Assembly: GCA_019234815.1 (NCBI GenBank)
Contig: JAFALA010000088.1
Span: forward strand, 1-64,000
Direction of reading: 5' to 3'
Origin: Burkholderiaceae bacterium
Lineage (GTDB): Bacteria; Pseudomonadota; Gammaproteobacteria; Burkholderiales; Burkholderiaceae_C
DNA: 64,000 bases
Below the pieces are notes generated by a model. It did not search any database. It was not told the DNA's origin and was given only the letters and a program-made list of their open reading frames with translations. Below, piece after piece: positions 1 through 9,136 of this stretch. The translations under genes and the position numbers were made by a program. The stretch's first letter is position 1. Each line of letters opens with the position of its first letter.

Positions 1-312
1 CTTCAGCACCTGGAAGATCTGCTGGCAATAGGCAAGGTCGGGCTTGTCGCGCGTCGAACCCAAGGCCGACGAAGGCGTGCTGGCCACCAGCTCCAGGTTG
101 TGGCTGGTTTCCTGCGTGAGGTCGACGAAGTCCTCGTTGAGGATGCCTCGCACGCCATGCCGCGCGCCGTAGACGCGCGCTATGCCCTTGTGGCGCCGCG
201 CCTCCAGCACCACGCCCACCAGCGACTGATTGATGACGGCTGTCGGCCCGCCGCCCTGCGCGACCAGGATCTTTCCCGAAAGCGGTGTTTTGCCGTGAGT
301 GCTGGTGTTCAT
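1..312 (-). CDS. 6-phosphofructokinase, PPi-dependent type (N-terminal part, cut by window edge)
   Basis: This is the first 104 codons of a glycolytic phosphofructokinase that phosphorylates fructose 6-phosphate in the cytoplasm. The nucleotide/PPi loop GGGPTAVIN lies near residues 20-28, and VYGARHGVRGIL near residues 47-58 is typical of the long PPi-dependent clade rather than of ATP-PfkA. The ATG at 312 is preceded by a perfect GGAGG, which supports the start. The rest of the gene lies left of the window. It is divergent from the RHS gene. The PPi assignment rests on the N-terminal pattern only; the residues that decide ATP versus PPi use are mostly outside the window. Confidence 0.85.
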   Translation of the reverse strand, partial: MNTSTHGKTPLSGKILVAQGGGPTAVINQSLVGVVLEARRHKGIARVYGARHGVRGILNEDFVDLTQETSHNLELVASTPSSALGSTRDKPDLAYCQQIFQVLK

Positions 313-395
313 GGAGGCCTCCTGAAATACCGGTCTTGATTTGAATGCCGAACAGATGGATTGCTATCTGGACACTCATTTGAGATGCAAGACGT

Positions 396-3300
396 TTGCG
401 GGCGAATGGCAAAGACTTGGGCTGGTGTATTTGGCGCGTATTGCTGATGATAGCCGCCTCGATGGCGGCAGACAGCGCACAGCAGGAAGCCCGACAGACG
501 CCAGACGGAACCGTCAGCCCGCTGTCTTTGCCCGCCAAGTTCATGATCTTCGTTCTGCCGCGCCTTGTCGGCCGTCCAATTCTTGTTTGCAATCGCAATC
601 TTTGGGTTTTGTTTTTGGTTTTGGGGTTGCTGCTTGCCACTTCCCTGGGCTGGGCCGGCTCCTTTCCCACCCTTGGCGCGCTGGGGCCCACAGGGCATGT
701 CGTGCAGTCCTCCGCCAACACCTGCGACCCGTCGATTGCAACGTGCCTGCCCGGTACCACCGGCGGCTCAGGAGGCACAAGCGGCAGTTTGATCGCCGGT
801 AATGATGCCAACTCTGCCCCTGGCAACAGCGACGGCGCCGGCATGTGCAAGCCCCCCGTCAATGGCAGCCCCAAGTGCGGCGGCGGTGGCCCTGCCAGCC
901 AGGGCGGTGGCGACAGCGGCGGCGTCGATGCCGGCGGCGGCAACCCCATCAACATCCTAAGCGGCAAAAAATACCAGCAAGAAACCGACCTGCCCGCCTT
1001 GCCCGGCGTGCTGGGCCTGGAGCTCAAGCGCTACTACAACAGCCGCTCCTCCCACCCGGGCCTCTTCGGCGCGCAATGGCGCTTCAGCTACGAGACCGTG
1101 CTCTACGACCGCGGCTCGCAGTTGCAGATCATCCAGGCCGACGGCCGGCGCATCAGCTTCGCCAAGAAACCCGGCGCCGCCTTGTGCGACAGCCCGCAAT
1201 GGTCCGACGGCCAGGTCCGCATCGAATACGCGGGCGATAAACCTGTGTTCCACTGGCGTTGGCCCGACGGCCGCGTGCTCACCTTCAGGAGCGGCCTGCA
1301 CGGCGGTTACCCGCTGCACGCCATTCGCGCGTCAACCGGCGAGACCTCTCGCCTGGCCTACAGCCCGATGCTGCAGCTCGTCTCGGTGACCGACCCGCAG
1401 AATCGCCAGTTGCTGTTCATCTACGACAAGGCTTCGCGCCTGAGCGCCGTCATCACCCCGCTGGGCCGCATCAACTACCTGCAAGACACCAACCGCCGCC
1501 TCACCGAGGTCGCCTACCTGGCGGGCGAACAGGTCGAACCCTACGCCAAGCGCATTTACCACTACGAGCGCGAACACCAGGGCAGCAGCGGGTTTTCGCT
1601 GACGGGCATCAGCTTGCAGAGCCAGGTTGACGGTAAATGGCAAACCCAGCGCCTCTCGACCTACGTCTACAACAGCGACAACCTGGCCGTGCTCAGCACC
1701 CAGGGCTTACCGCTGCAACAAAAAGACGGCAAGACGATCGAAGGCACCGGCATTGAGCAGGTGCAACTCAGCTACCTGCAGCAGCCCTCGCCCATCGAAG
1801 GCCGCACCGGCCCCGACGATGAAGTCCACCCCCGCAGCCTGGGCCGCACGCAATTGACCAACAGCCTGGGCCAGCAAACCCTCATCCAGTCCGCCATCAT
1901 TGGCGGCCACTATCGCTTGATCGAGATCCGCGGCCCCGGCTGCGCCACCTGCGGGCCTAGCAATATGCAATACGGTTACGACTTCGAGGGTCGATTGCTG
2001 CGCAGCACGCAGTTGGACGCGCAAGGCCAGCCCTTGCAATCCGAACTCAAGCGCTACGACCGCCATGGGCGGCTCGTCGAAGTCGCCAAGCAGCGCTACG
2101 CCAAGGGCAAGTCGCAAGCGGCGCAGTGGATCCAGAGGCTGGCCTACACCGACACGCGCTTCATGGACGGCAGCATCGCGCTGGGCAGCCAGCCAACCAG
2201 TTTGAACCAACCCAGCGTCGTTGCGGGCAAGGCGCACATGCTGAGCGTCGAGTACAACGACAAGGGGCAGCCGCTGCGCGTTACGGAAGAAGGGTGGAGC
2301 CCGATCGACGGGCAGGGGCACGACCAGACCACACCCTTCACGCGCAGCACAAGCTACCGCTACAGCGTCATTGGTGGCAACAGCGTGCTGACTGAGATCG
2401 ATGGGCCGATGCCCAATGGGCCCAAGCACGATCCTAGCGACTCGGACATCACACGGGTCGAATGGGATCGCAAAGGCCTGCACATCGCAGCCATCACACG
2501 CCCTGGGGGATGGCGCACGGAATGGTCCGTGGATGCCATCGGGCGATTGAGCCAAGCTTTGCATGCCGAAGACATGCTCCGCGTGCAGCTCGCCTTGCGC
2601 TATGACGGTCAATCCTCTCAGGCGTGGATGCCCAGCGGGATCACTGAGTCCACTTGGTTCGTCGATGCTGCGGGATCCGTGCAGGAAGGCTCCAAGCGCT
2701 TTGGCGAAGTGATGATCCAGCGTGACAACACCGGTCAGCTTTCTAGCCTGGATATCAAGGGCGCTCACTACGGCAGCGACTGGATCCAGCAGGTCAGAGA
2801 CAGCTTACGGCAGCCCAATGTCGGGTTCGATCCACGAGAAGCCTCCGACCCCGTCGTGGCGGGTGTCGAGCGCGATGCTTGGGCACGGCCGGTAAGCTGG
2901 TCGGATGCCCATGGAGTCCACCTGCTTGAAGCCAGTTGGGGCGCACTTGGCACCGTTGCACAGTCATCAATTCTGTCGCTAAGAAGTACCAACCTCCATG
3001 CTCAGCGGATAATCGATGACGCCGGGAGAATCGTAGCCATCAAGAACCCTGCACAGGGGTGGCAGTTTGCCCGCTACGATGCAACTGACCGGTTGATCGA
3101 AACGCGTGATCCGCTGGGTGCACGTCAGGTCGCACAATGGGATATCGCTGGGCGCCTAGTACGGTTGCAGCGTTTTTCCCCGGGCAGCAACCGAGCCGAG
3201 CAGACGCTTGAGTGGCACCATGTTGGTCGTTGGGTCAGCGAGGTGACAGTCAGCGACGCAGACGGTATGCGTACCACATCAACCGAGCGAAATTCGCAGG

Positions 3301-5681
3301 GATGGGTGCTGCGCGAGTCCCAAGGTATCCACCCCGCTGGACGCCTGGCGACCACCTTGAAACCGGTGACGATGAGCGTGGCCTACCGATATGACGGACA
3401 GGGCCGGGTGTTGCAGCGAAGCATCACGGACGGTCAGAACATGACACTGGAAATCGCTCAAACTTTGGACGGTCAGGGGCGATTGGTAAGTCTCGGCACC
3501 AAAGGGTGGCTACCTGGATGGCTGGGCGGCTGCAGTCAGTTTGTAAAGAAAATCGACTGGCAACGCATCGGCAGCGTGGAGTGGGCCACGCTGATACGTC
3601 ACGGCGATGCCTCAGAAGACCGTTACCTCGAATTGAGTATCGAGGCTCCGGCGGCGGCAGGCGGCAAGGCGGTGGACGACATCTCCGAGGACGACGGTCT
3701 GCACGTCGAGACGGGCTGGTCGCCGCCAGGGCAAGCCCCGGAAGCAACCGGTCGGCCAGTGACCATCGATACGGAGCAGGGACTGCAGCGGCTGCACTGG
3801 AATGCTGCGGGTGAATTGGTGCAGACAAGTCGAGAGGATGGTGGTTACAGCCGCTACGTTTATGACGCCCAGGGCCGTCGAGTGGTGAAATTGGTCAGGG
3901 ATGCCGGTGGCCACGACAAGGTGACATTGGCCCTCTATGAACAGACGCGTCTGCTAGAGGAAGCAGATGCCCAGGGCAAGGGCACTTTTGCCTATGCCTA
4001 TGTGGGTTGGCGGCCTGTGGCTCAGTTGCCATTGCAAGGCCAGGATTGGATTCGAAAGATCGGCGCCCGGCTGTTCGGCGCGCAAGCAAAAGCGTTGCAT
4101 ACCAGTGCCAGCGGCCAGGTACAGAGCATGACGCAGGAGGGGTTGGAACACTGGCGGCAACCGGACGGCAGGAACGCTGGATTCGCCCGTACGGCGTTGG
4201 AGCGCCACAGCGCCGTGCATCAGCCGCTGCGCTATGTCGGCCAGTATCACGACGACGACAGCGGGCTCGACTATCACGGCGCACGCTATTACGAAGCAGG
4301 CATAGGCCGCTTCATCAGTCCCGATCCGCGCGGCGTGGCCGATTCGGTCAACGAAGTGCGGCCGAGTTATTTGCTCGACCTTTACCCCTACGCAGGAGGT
4401 CGGCCAGACGAATACTTCGACCCCGATGGGGCGGCGCGCATCAGGTATTTCGCCCTCACGACCGGTGCAAGCGGTCAACAATTGGGCTCCACCCAAGGAT
4501 TTACTCGAGCACGATGGGCGTTCATCGTTGACGACGTTCAAGCGCCTACAGTTAGCAGTGGCGACGCCACCCTCGACCAACTCCAGCAGAAATATGCCGG
4601 CAACGGCCAAAGCCTGCTCTTCGACGCCAACGGTAATTTCCTTGCAAATGGCCAGTCCACGACGACCTGGGTTGGCGGCAATGCCGGTGTCCCTGATATG
4701 TTCGCGCAGCACTATGGCAACAATCTCATCAGCATCCCGGCCTTTACACTTCAGATGCGTGATGAGGATGCAACCCGACTGATTGCCAGCTATATCACCG
4801 CGGATAGCACCCTCTTAAATGCCAAAAATTGCATGTCTCGGGCCGCATTGCTGCCGGAAATTCAATTTGCTTCTAAAGAAGTGCCTATCCGCGTAACAAG
4901 CGGAGCTTACTCTCAAGACGGAACTACCTGGGCGCAGCCGCAGCGCATCGTTGCCTGCGGTACAGATTTTGCCAATGATGTCGTACAGAGGCGCGTGCAG
5001 AAATACAACTACGCGGCTATGCTTCTCGAAAGTAGCCCATCGCAGATCTATAAAGATTGCCATGTGGATGGCTGCCCAGGGCGCTCGCTCGACGGAACTG
5101 TTCTGAGCGGCTATGTGGCCTCTTATGGTCAGACGCAGTTCATCGGCATGACGATGGTCGATACTCTCAGGAGACTCCGAAGCGGCAATAGCCGCCTTGA
5201 AAACGCCGACGGCCGTGCTGTGCTGCAGTTGGATGATGAAAACCTCTGGACGCACGTCAATAATGCCTACGCTCACGCGCAGTATGTAGTCAGCGTCTTC
5301 AACAGCCATACGGCTGCGTCCCCTGATTGGAACGCGACGACCGCTGCGGTGCGTAACGATTTCGTGGCGAACAGCGGGCTTGATGCTGCACAGGCCAGCA
5401 CGATCTGGAATGACATCAATCAATGGAAGCGCAACCCGACGCCAAATCTGAACAACGAGGCCCGCCAATCGTTTGCCACCAAAGTTCGCGCGGGGGAGGT
5501 AATGCAATCCCTGGCAATATTGATGAATCGCCGGCTCATGCCGGGATTGAACAAGGCATCCGAGGAGGACGACAGGGCCCGCATTCGGTGGCTCCTAGAT
5601 TTGGGGCAGCAGACTATCGCCCAAGACAAACGAGTTCCGCTTGGGCCTGAAAGGCTGCCGATGATCGGCAGCAAGCCATAA
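396..5681 (+). CDS. RHS repeat polymorphic toxin-like protein
   Basis: A 1761-residue RHS/YD-repeat protein. A hydrophobic export segment (residues about 66-88, NLWVLFLVLGLLLATSLGWA) precedes a Gly-rich linker and a DUF6531-like start (GGNPINILSG, about residue 182). Many YD repeats (YDxxGR) follow, then the RHS core end (SGLDYHGARYYEAGIGRFIS...FDPDGA, about 1290-1347). After the core, about 414 residues are unlike RHS sequence and form the variable C-terminal module, which in this family is usually a toxin. I do not recognise its activity. No PAAR, VgrG or other secretion gene is beside it. The ATG at 543 would place the hydrophobic segment at residues 17-39 as a normal signal peptide, so the true start may be there; neither start has a good ribosome site. 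Confidence 0.88.
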   Translation: MRANGKDLGWCIWRVLLMIAASMAADSAQQEARQTPDGTVSPLSLPAKFMIFVLPRLVGRPILVCNRNLWVLFLVLGLLLATSLGWAGSFPTLGALGPTGHVVQSSANTCDPSIATCLPGTTGGSGGTSGSLIAGNDANSAPGNSDGAGMCKPPVNGSPKCGGGGPASQGGGDSGGVDAGGGNPINILSGKKYQQETDLPALPGVLGLELKRYYNSRSSHPGLFGAQWRFSYETVLYDRGSQLQIIQADGRRISFAKKPGAALCDSPQWSDGQVRIEYAGDKPVFHWRWPDGRVLTFRSGLHGGYPLHAIRASTGETSRLAYSPMLQLVSVTDPQNRQLLFIYDKASRLSAVITPLGRINYLQDTNRRLTEVAYLAGEQVEPYAKRIYHYEREHQGSSGFSLTGISLQSQVDGKWQTQRLSTYVYNSDNLAVLSTQGLPLQQKDGKTIEGTGIEQVQLSYLQQPSPIEGRTGPDDEVHPRSLGRTQLTNSLGQQTLIQSAIIGGHYRLIEIRGPGCATCGPSNMQYGYDFEGRLLRSTQLDAQGQPLQSELKRYDRHGRLVEVAKQRYAKGKSQAAQWIQRLAYTDTRFMDGSIALGSQPTSLNQPSVVAGKAHMLSVEYNDKGQPLRVTEEGWSPIDGQGHDQTTPFTRSTSYRYSVIGGNSVLTEIDGPMPNGPKHDPSDSDITRVEWDRKGLHIAAITRPGGWRTEWSVDAIGRLSQALHAEDMLRVQLALRYDGQSSQAWMPSGITESTWFVDAAGSVQEGSKRFGEVMIQRDNTGQLSSLDIKGAHYGSDWIQQVRDSLRQPNVGFDPREASDPVVAGVERDAWARPVSWSDAHGVHLLEASWGALGTVAQSSILSLRSTNLHAQRIIDDAGRIVAIKNPAQGWQFARYDATDRLIETRDPLGARQVAQWDIAGRLVRLQRFSPGSNRAEQTLEWHHVGRWVSEVTVSDADGMRTTSTERNSQGWVLRESQGIHPAGRLATTLKPVTMSVAYRYDGQGRVLQRSITDGQNMTLEIAQTLDGQGRLVSLGTKGWLPGWLGGCSQFVKKIDWQRIGSVEWATLIRHGDASEDRYLELSIEAPAAAGGKAVDDISEDDGLHVETGWSPPGQAPEATGRPVTIDTEQGLQRLHWNAAGELVQTSREDGGYSRYVYDAQGRRVVKLVRDAGGHDKVTLALYEQTRLLEEADAQGKGTFAYAYVGWRPVAQLPLQGQDWIRKIGARLFGAQAKALHTSASGQVQSMTQEGLEHWRQPDGRNAGFARTALERHSAVHQPLRYVGQYHDDDSGLDYHGARYYEAGIGRFISPDPRGVADSVNEVRPSYLLDLYPYAGGRPDEYFDPDGAARIRYFALTTGASGQQLGSTQGFTRARWAFIVDDVQAPTVSSGDATLDQLQQKYAGNGQSLLFDANGNFLANGQSTTTWVGGNAGVPDMFAQHYGNNLISIPAFTLQMRDEDATRLIASYITADSTLLNAKNCMSRAALLPEIQFASKEVPIRVTSGAYSQDGTTWAQPQRIVACGTDFANDVVQRRVQKYNYAAMLLESSPSQIYKDCHVDGCPGRSLDGTVLSGYVASYGQTQFIGMTMVDTLRRLRSGNSRLENADGRAVLQLDDENLWTHVNNAYAHAQYVVSVFNSHTAASPDWNATTAAVRNDFVANSGLDAAQASTIWNDINQWKRNPTPNLNNEARQSFATKVRAGEVMQSLAILMNRRLMPGLNKASEEDDRARIRWLLDLGQQTIAQDKRVPLGPERLPMIGSKP

Positions 5682-5878
5682 CCGTCGCGTCCCTTTGCGC
5701 TCGCAGACTGCCGCAAATAGCAGTTCCTTGCCAACGTTCGACGTGAAAGCGAGTCACGGTCGCTTCGTTGCCTTGAAGATTTCGGCGATGGTGTCACTAC
5801 AGTCGCCCCTGGCACGGTCGGCTGAGGTATCGGCGGTCTTGAAATGAAACCCCTCTCAATTCCTTGATCGCACCAGCC

Positions 5879-6628
5879 ATGCACCTTGCTCGCAACTCTG
5901 TCATTTTTCTCGCCGCAACCTTGCTGGGTGGCATCACCACGGTTGCAACGCCCGAACCGGCTTGCCGGCCTCAGACCAGGCGCCTGCCACCGCTCTATGC
6001 ATCGCAGGTGGTCAAAGCGCCGTTGCCGGTAAACGAGCGACTCCATCTGCGCCAATTGGCGGCCAAGGGCGCCGAATGGGTGGAGGTCTCATTGCAAGAG
6101 ATCGACCTCTCGGGTAGTGGTGTTTGCGACCTTATCGCTACCGTGCGCGACCCGCTCAGCAGTGGCGGTGACAGTGACGTGCTAACGACGATTTATCTGG
6201 CAAAGCCGCCATCTGACTGGCTGCGCGTCGGGGCGATCAGTGCGCGCCGCGATGATCGCCCCGCCTCGCTTGACCTTATTGAATATGGCGACGACGAACA
6301 GTTCACGTTCTCCGAAGTCCGCAAGCTAACACTGCCGTCGGATTTGACCGTCTATCTGGTGGCCTGGCACGATGAGCGCATTGCTAACGGGTTCGATGGC
6401 TACCGCGTCTTCGCACTGGACCGCCACGAGGGTCGCCTGAGATCGTTGGACCGCTGGACAGGCAAGGGCCAGGAGGTCTATCTCGCCTTCAAGGCGGCGG
6501 GTATTGCTGGTGGCTTTGATTCACGCGTCGAGCGGGACGAAATGCGGCACTTGTGTGCGTTAACCGATGGCCTCGCCACTTCACGACCTGCGGCTATAGC
6601 AGCCGCTTGTACGCGAACGGGTCGTTGA
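5879..6628 (+). CDS. Predicted exported protein of unknown function, candidate RHS immunity protein
   Basis: A 249-residue protein starting at ATG 5879 with an N-terminal hydrophobic stretch (NSVIFLAATLLGG) resembling a signal peptide, so it probably acts in the periplasm or envelope. The body is mixed alpha/beta with no motif I recognise; single Cys residues occur near the N-terminus and in GSGVCDL. It begins 197 bp after the RHS gene on the same strand, the position where polymorphic-toxin loci carry the cognate immunity gene. That role is inferred from position and export signal only. A TTG at 5864 is an alternative start. Confidence 0.6.
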   Translation: MHLARNSVIFLAATLLGGITTVATPEPACRPQTRRLPPLYASQVVKAPLPVNERLHLRQLAAKGAEWVEVSLQEIDLSGSGVCDLIATVRDPLSSGGDSDVLTTIYLAKPPSDWLRVGAISARRDDRPASLDLIEYGDDEQFTFSEVRKLTLPSDLTVYLVAWHDERIANGFDGYRVFALDRHEGRLRSLDRWTGKGQEVYLAFKAAGIAGGFDSRVERDEMRHLCALTDGLATSRPAAIAAACTRTGR

Positions 6629-6688
6629 TTCATTCTCCTCCATGCCGCCGGCGCTCGCTTTGTCCGCAGCAGCTTTTAGCGCACAGAC

Positions 6689-6903
6689 TTGACCACGGTG
6701 GCCCAAATCTACACTTGGCCCGGTAATTCCCGCGCCAGCAGCAATCTGCTCTACACCCAAAGCCCATCGAGCACGAGCGGCAAGAGGCCCAGTACACAAA
6801 GCTACGTCTACGACGCAGCAAACCGCCTGATCGCCTCGGCCCAAGCCGACCCGGACGCCATCCAAGCCAACCGCTACGCCTACGACGCCTCGGGAAGTCC
6901 TAG
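6689..6903 (+). pseudogene. Orphan RHS repeat fragment
   Basis: About 70 codons read as RHS repeats (YVYDAANRLIASAQ, then NRYAYDASGSP), but no start, upstream RHS body or core end accompanies them. The similarity stops abruptly near 6903, after which the frame runs antisense through the YkgJ-family gene. It is most simply a leftover of a displaced RHS repeat region or old C-terminal cassette from the toxin locus just upstream. Confidence 0.65.
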
Positions 6904-6942
6904 GTTCCGAGCTGTTTATTTGACAGGGGGTTTACAGCTCCA

Positions 6943-7272
6943 TCAAATCGGCTCCATCCCATGCCTCGCCCGTGCCCTCGCGCAAGCCTCATCCCCAATC
7001 CCCATCGGCGCCCGCATTCCGAATTCACGGCACGGCGCGGGCCGCCATTCGTAGATGCCGCAGCCGGCCTGCTGGCCGATCACGCCGGTGAGAGCGGCGC
7101 AGCGGGGTTGGGCGTGGTCGGTGCCGCGCATGCGGGCGAGGCGGGCGTTGATGTCGACGGTCAGGCCGTCGGGGACGCAGCCGCCCTGGCTTTGCAGTTC
7201 TTCGACGGCGAAATCGACGCGGAAGCTCGCGCAGCATGCGCCGCAGCTGGTGCAGGGGTTGTCGGGTTTCAT
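6943..7272 (-). CDS. YkgJ family cysteine cluster protein
   Basis: A 109-residue protein of the YkgJ/UPF0153 zinc- or iron-binding cysteine cluster family. The N-terminal CTSCGACCASF and the later Cys residues in QPRCAAL, AGCGIYEWRP and APCREFG are the expected metal ligands. Its ATG overlaps the stop of the upstream kinase/stress-protein gene (ATGA at 7272-7269), so the two are likely translationally coupled. The family has no settled biochemical role. Complete, with a normal length. Confidence 0.85.
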   Translation of the reverse strand: MKPDNPCTSCGACCASFRVDFAVEELQSQGGCVPDGLTVDINARLARMRGTDHAQPRCAALTGVIGQQAGCGIYEWRPAPCREFGMRAPMGIGDEACARARARHGMEPI

Positions 7273-8768
7273 GGCTGTTCCCTCACCACGGTGACGCTGC
7301 AGTCGACCTCGGCCACCACCTGCGCCGACACGCTGCCCAGGTAGCGCCGCAGCGCCGAGTTGCCGCGTGCGCCCATGACGATGTGGGCGACATGGTTCTT
7401 GCTGGCGAAATCGATGATGGCGTTGGCGGGGTCGGGTGCTTCGAGCACGTGGAAGGTCAGGCGGCCATCTTCCATTCCATCTTCGAGCTTCAGCGTCCGG
7501 CTGATCGGACGGGCCCAGTGCCGCAGGCCGATCAGCTGCTTGACGTGCACGCTTGTTCCCTCTTCATCGGTCAGCGCATCCATGGCGATGCGGGCCGTCC
7601 GCATCACGCTGACGCAGGCCAGTCGCGCGCCGGGCTCGGCCTGGACGATGCGGCGCACGGTTTCGCGCAGCTGCGACAGCAGCCCCGGTGTGGCGTTCTG
7701 GATGTCGACCGCCGCCATGATGATGGGGCTGCGCGGCGCCTGGCCCGGCTCGGCCTGGCTGGATGCAGGCGCTTCGCCGACGCCGGTGTTGGCAAAGAAC
7801 CAATGCTTGAAGCGCCGCAGCGCATTGCTGCGCCCCATCTTTTGCGAGCGCTGCGTCAGGACCACGCCTTCGGGATGTTGCAGGTCCCGCGCCAGTTGCG
7901 CGGCGCTCTGGTAGCGGCGCTCGGGCTTGATCTCCAGGCAGTGCAGGATCACCTCCTGCAGCCAGGGCGGGATGTCGGGGTCGATGGCGCGTGGCGGCAC
8001 GGGTTCGACGAACAGGCGGCGGCGCAGGCCATGCAGGGAGGTCGGCTGGCCGAATGGCCGCTCGCCGGTGGCGAAGTGGTAGAGCATCACGCCCAGCGCA
8101 AACAGGTCGCTGCGCGGATCGTTGCGGATGTGGTGGATCTGCTCGGGCGACATGTAGGGGCCCGTGCCCATGGGCAGCGCGAGCTCTTCTTTCAGCAGGT
8201 CGGGCAGGCGTTCGTGGCGCGACAGGCCGAAGTCGATCAGCACGGCTTGGCCGTCGGGCCGGAACATGATGTTGCTGGGCTTGATGTCCAGGTGCACGAC
8301 CTGTTGCTCGTGCAGATCGTGCAGGGCCAGAGCCACGCGGTGGCCGATATCGGCCACCTGCTCCAGCGGCAGCGGCGACTGGGCCAAGCGGGGGCGCAAG
8401 GAGTCGCCGCCGATGAGTTCCATCACGATGTAGGCCTGGCCGGTCCAGTCGCCGCGTGCGATGTAGCGCGGCACATGCGGGCCCTTGAGCGAGGGCATCA
8501 GCATGTATTCGACCTCGAAGCCGACGATGCTGGCCGGATCTTCGCCGCCCTTGATGCGCGGCACCTTCATGATCAGCGGCGGCTCGCCTGGAGTCGCCTC
8601 GCCGATGCGCCTGACACGCCAGAGATTCGCCATGCCGCCCTGGTGCAGGCGCTCCTCGATGCGGAAGCCGTCCAATTCCATGCCGGCGGCCAGCGGCGGC
8701 AGGGCGGCCGTCATGCGGTGGTGGGCGTCAGGGTTGGCGGTTGGGGCATGTGACATGGCATGTGGCAT
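7269..8768 (-). CDS. Bifunctional serine/threonine protein kinase / universal stress protein
   Basis: A 499-residue cytoplasmic fusion. Residues about 30-290 are a Hanks-type kinase: glycine loop LHQGGMA, ATP-binding Lys in LIMKVPRI (about K68), catalytic loop HLDIKPSN (D161, N166), DFG in IDFGLSR and APE-like SPEQ. All key residues are present, so it should be active. From about residue 345 the chain becomes a universal stress protein domain ending in GARGNSALRRYLGS, the ATP-binding glycine pattern. There is no transmembrane segment. The fusion is known in Burkholderiales. ATGs at 8756 and 8714 are alternative starts. It is coupled to the YkgJ-family gene downstream. Confidence 0.9.
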   Translation of the reverse strand: MPHAMSHAPTANPDAHHRMTAALPPLAAGMELDGFRIEERLHQGGMANLWRVRRIGEATPGEPPLIMKVPRIKGGEDPASIVGFEVEYMLMPSLKGPHVPRYIARGDWTGQAYIVMELIGGDSLRPRLAQSPLPLEQVADIGHRVALALHDLHEQQVVHLDIKPSNIMFRPDGQAVLIDFGLSRHERLPDLLKEELALPMGTGPYMSPEQIHHIRNDPRSDLFALGVMLYHFATGERPFGQPTSLHGLRRRLFVEPVPPRAIDPDIPPWLQEVILHCLEIKPERRYQSAAQLARDLQHPEGVVLTQRSQKMGRSNALRRFKHWFFANTGVGEAPASSQAEPGQAPRSPIIMAAVDIQNATPGLLSQLRETVRRIVQAEPGARLACVSVMRTARIAMDALTDEEGTSVHVKQLIGLRHWARPISRTLKLEDGMEDGRLTFHVLEAPDPANAIIDFASKNHVAHIVMGARGNSALRRYLGSVSAQVVAEVDCSVTVVREQP

Positions 8769-8970
8769 GGCCGTGGATCATGCCTGATCCTGGTCCGGCC
8801 CGAAGGCGCGGCGGGCCGGAATTTGCGGAATGTCAATGCCGCCGATGAACGGTGTTCAGGCTGCTGCCGGGTCAACCGTGCCGGACTGCCGCGGCGAGCG
8901 TCATGTGCTCAACAAGCGAGTCAGTGCCAAGGCATCGAATTGCCGGCTCCCAGGCACGTCATTTTTCTGC

Positions 8971-8999
8971 AAAATCAAAGCATCTCGATGCGTGATTTT
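8971..8999. promoter_or_regulatory. Imperfect hairpin in the divergent kinase/cyclic-di-GMP intergenic region
   Basis: In the 368-bp region between the divergent kinase and GGDEF-EAL genes, AAAATCA..GCATC pairs with GATGC.TGATTTT around a 2-base loop, with a one-base difference between the arms and further T residues after it. It could be an operator or a weak terminator. No clear promoter stands out in the rest of the region. Confidence 0.4.
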
Positions 9000-9136
9000 T
9001 TACGCGTTGCTGGAAAAGTCTGCAATGCACCAAATCGGGTAATCGGTGTCTACTTGATGGGCGTCAAAGCTCGATGGATTCAGGTCTGGATCGCCGAGTT
9101 TGCCTACCAGCCCACGAAGCTCGCACGATTCCATTT

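Noticed and set aside
1707-2768. 353-codon minus-strand frame inside the RHS gene
   Set aside because: Shadow of RHS repeats, no supported start or family.
7236-8753. 505-codon plus-strand frame opposite the kinase gene
   Set aside because: Exact antisense of an intact kinase/universal stress protein; no domains.
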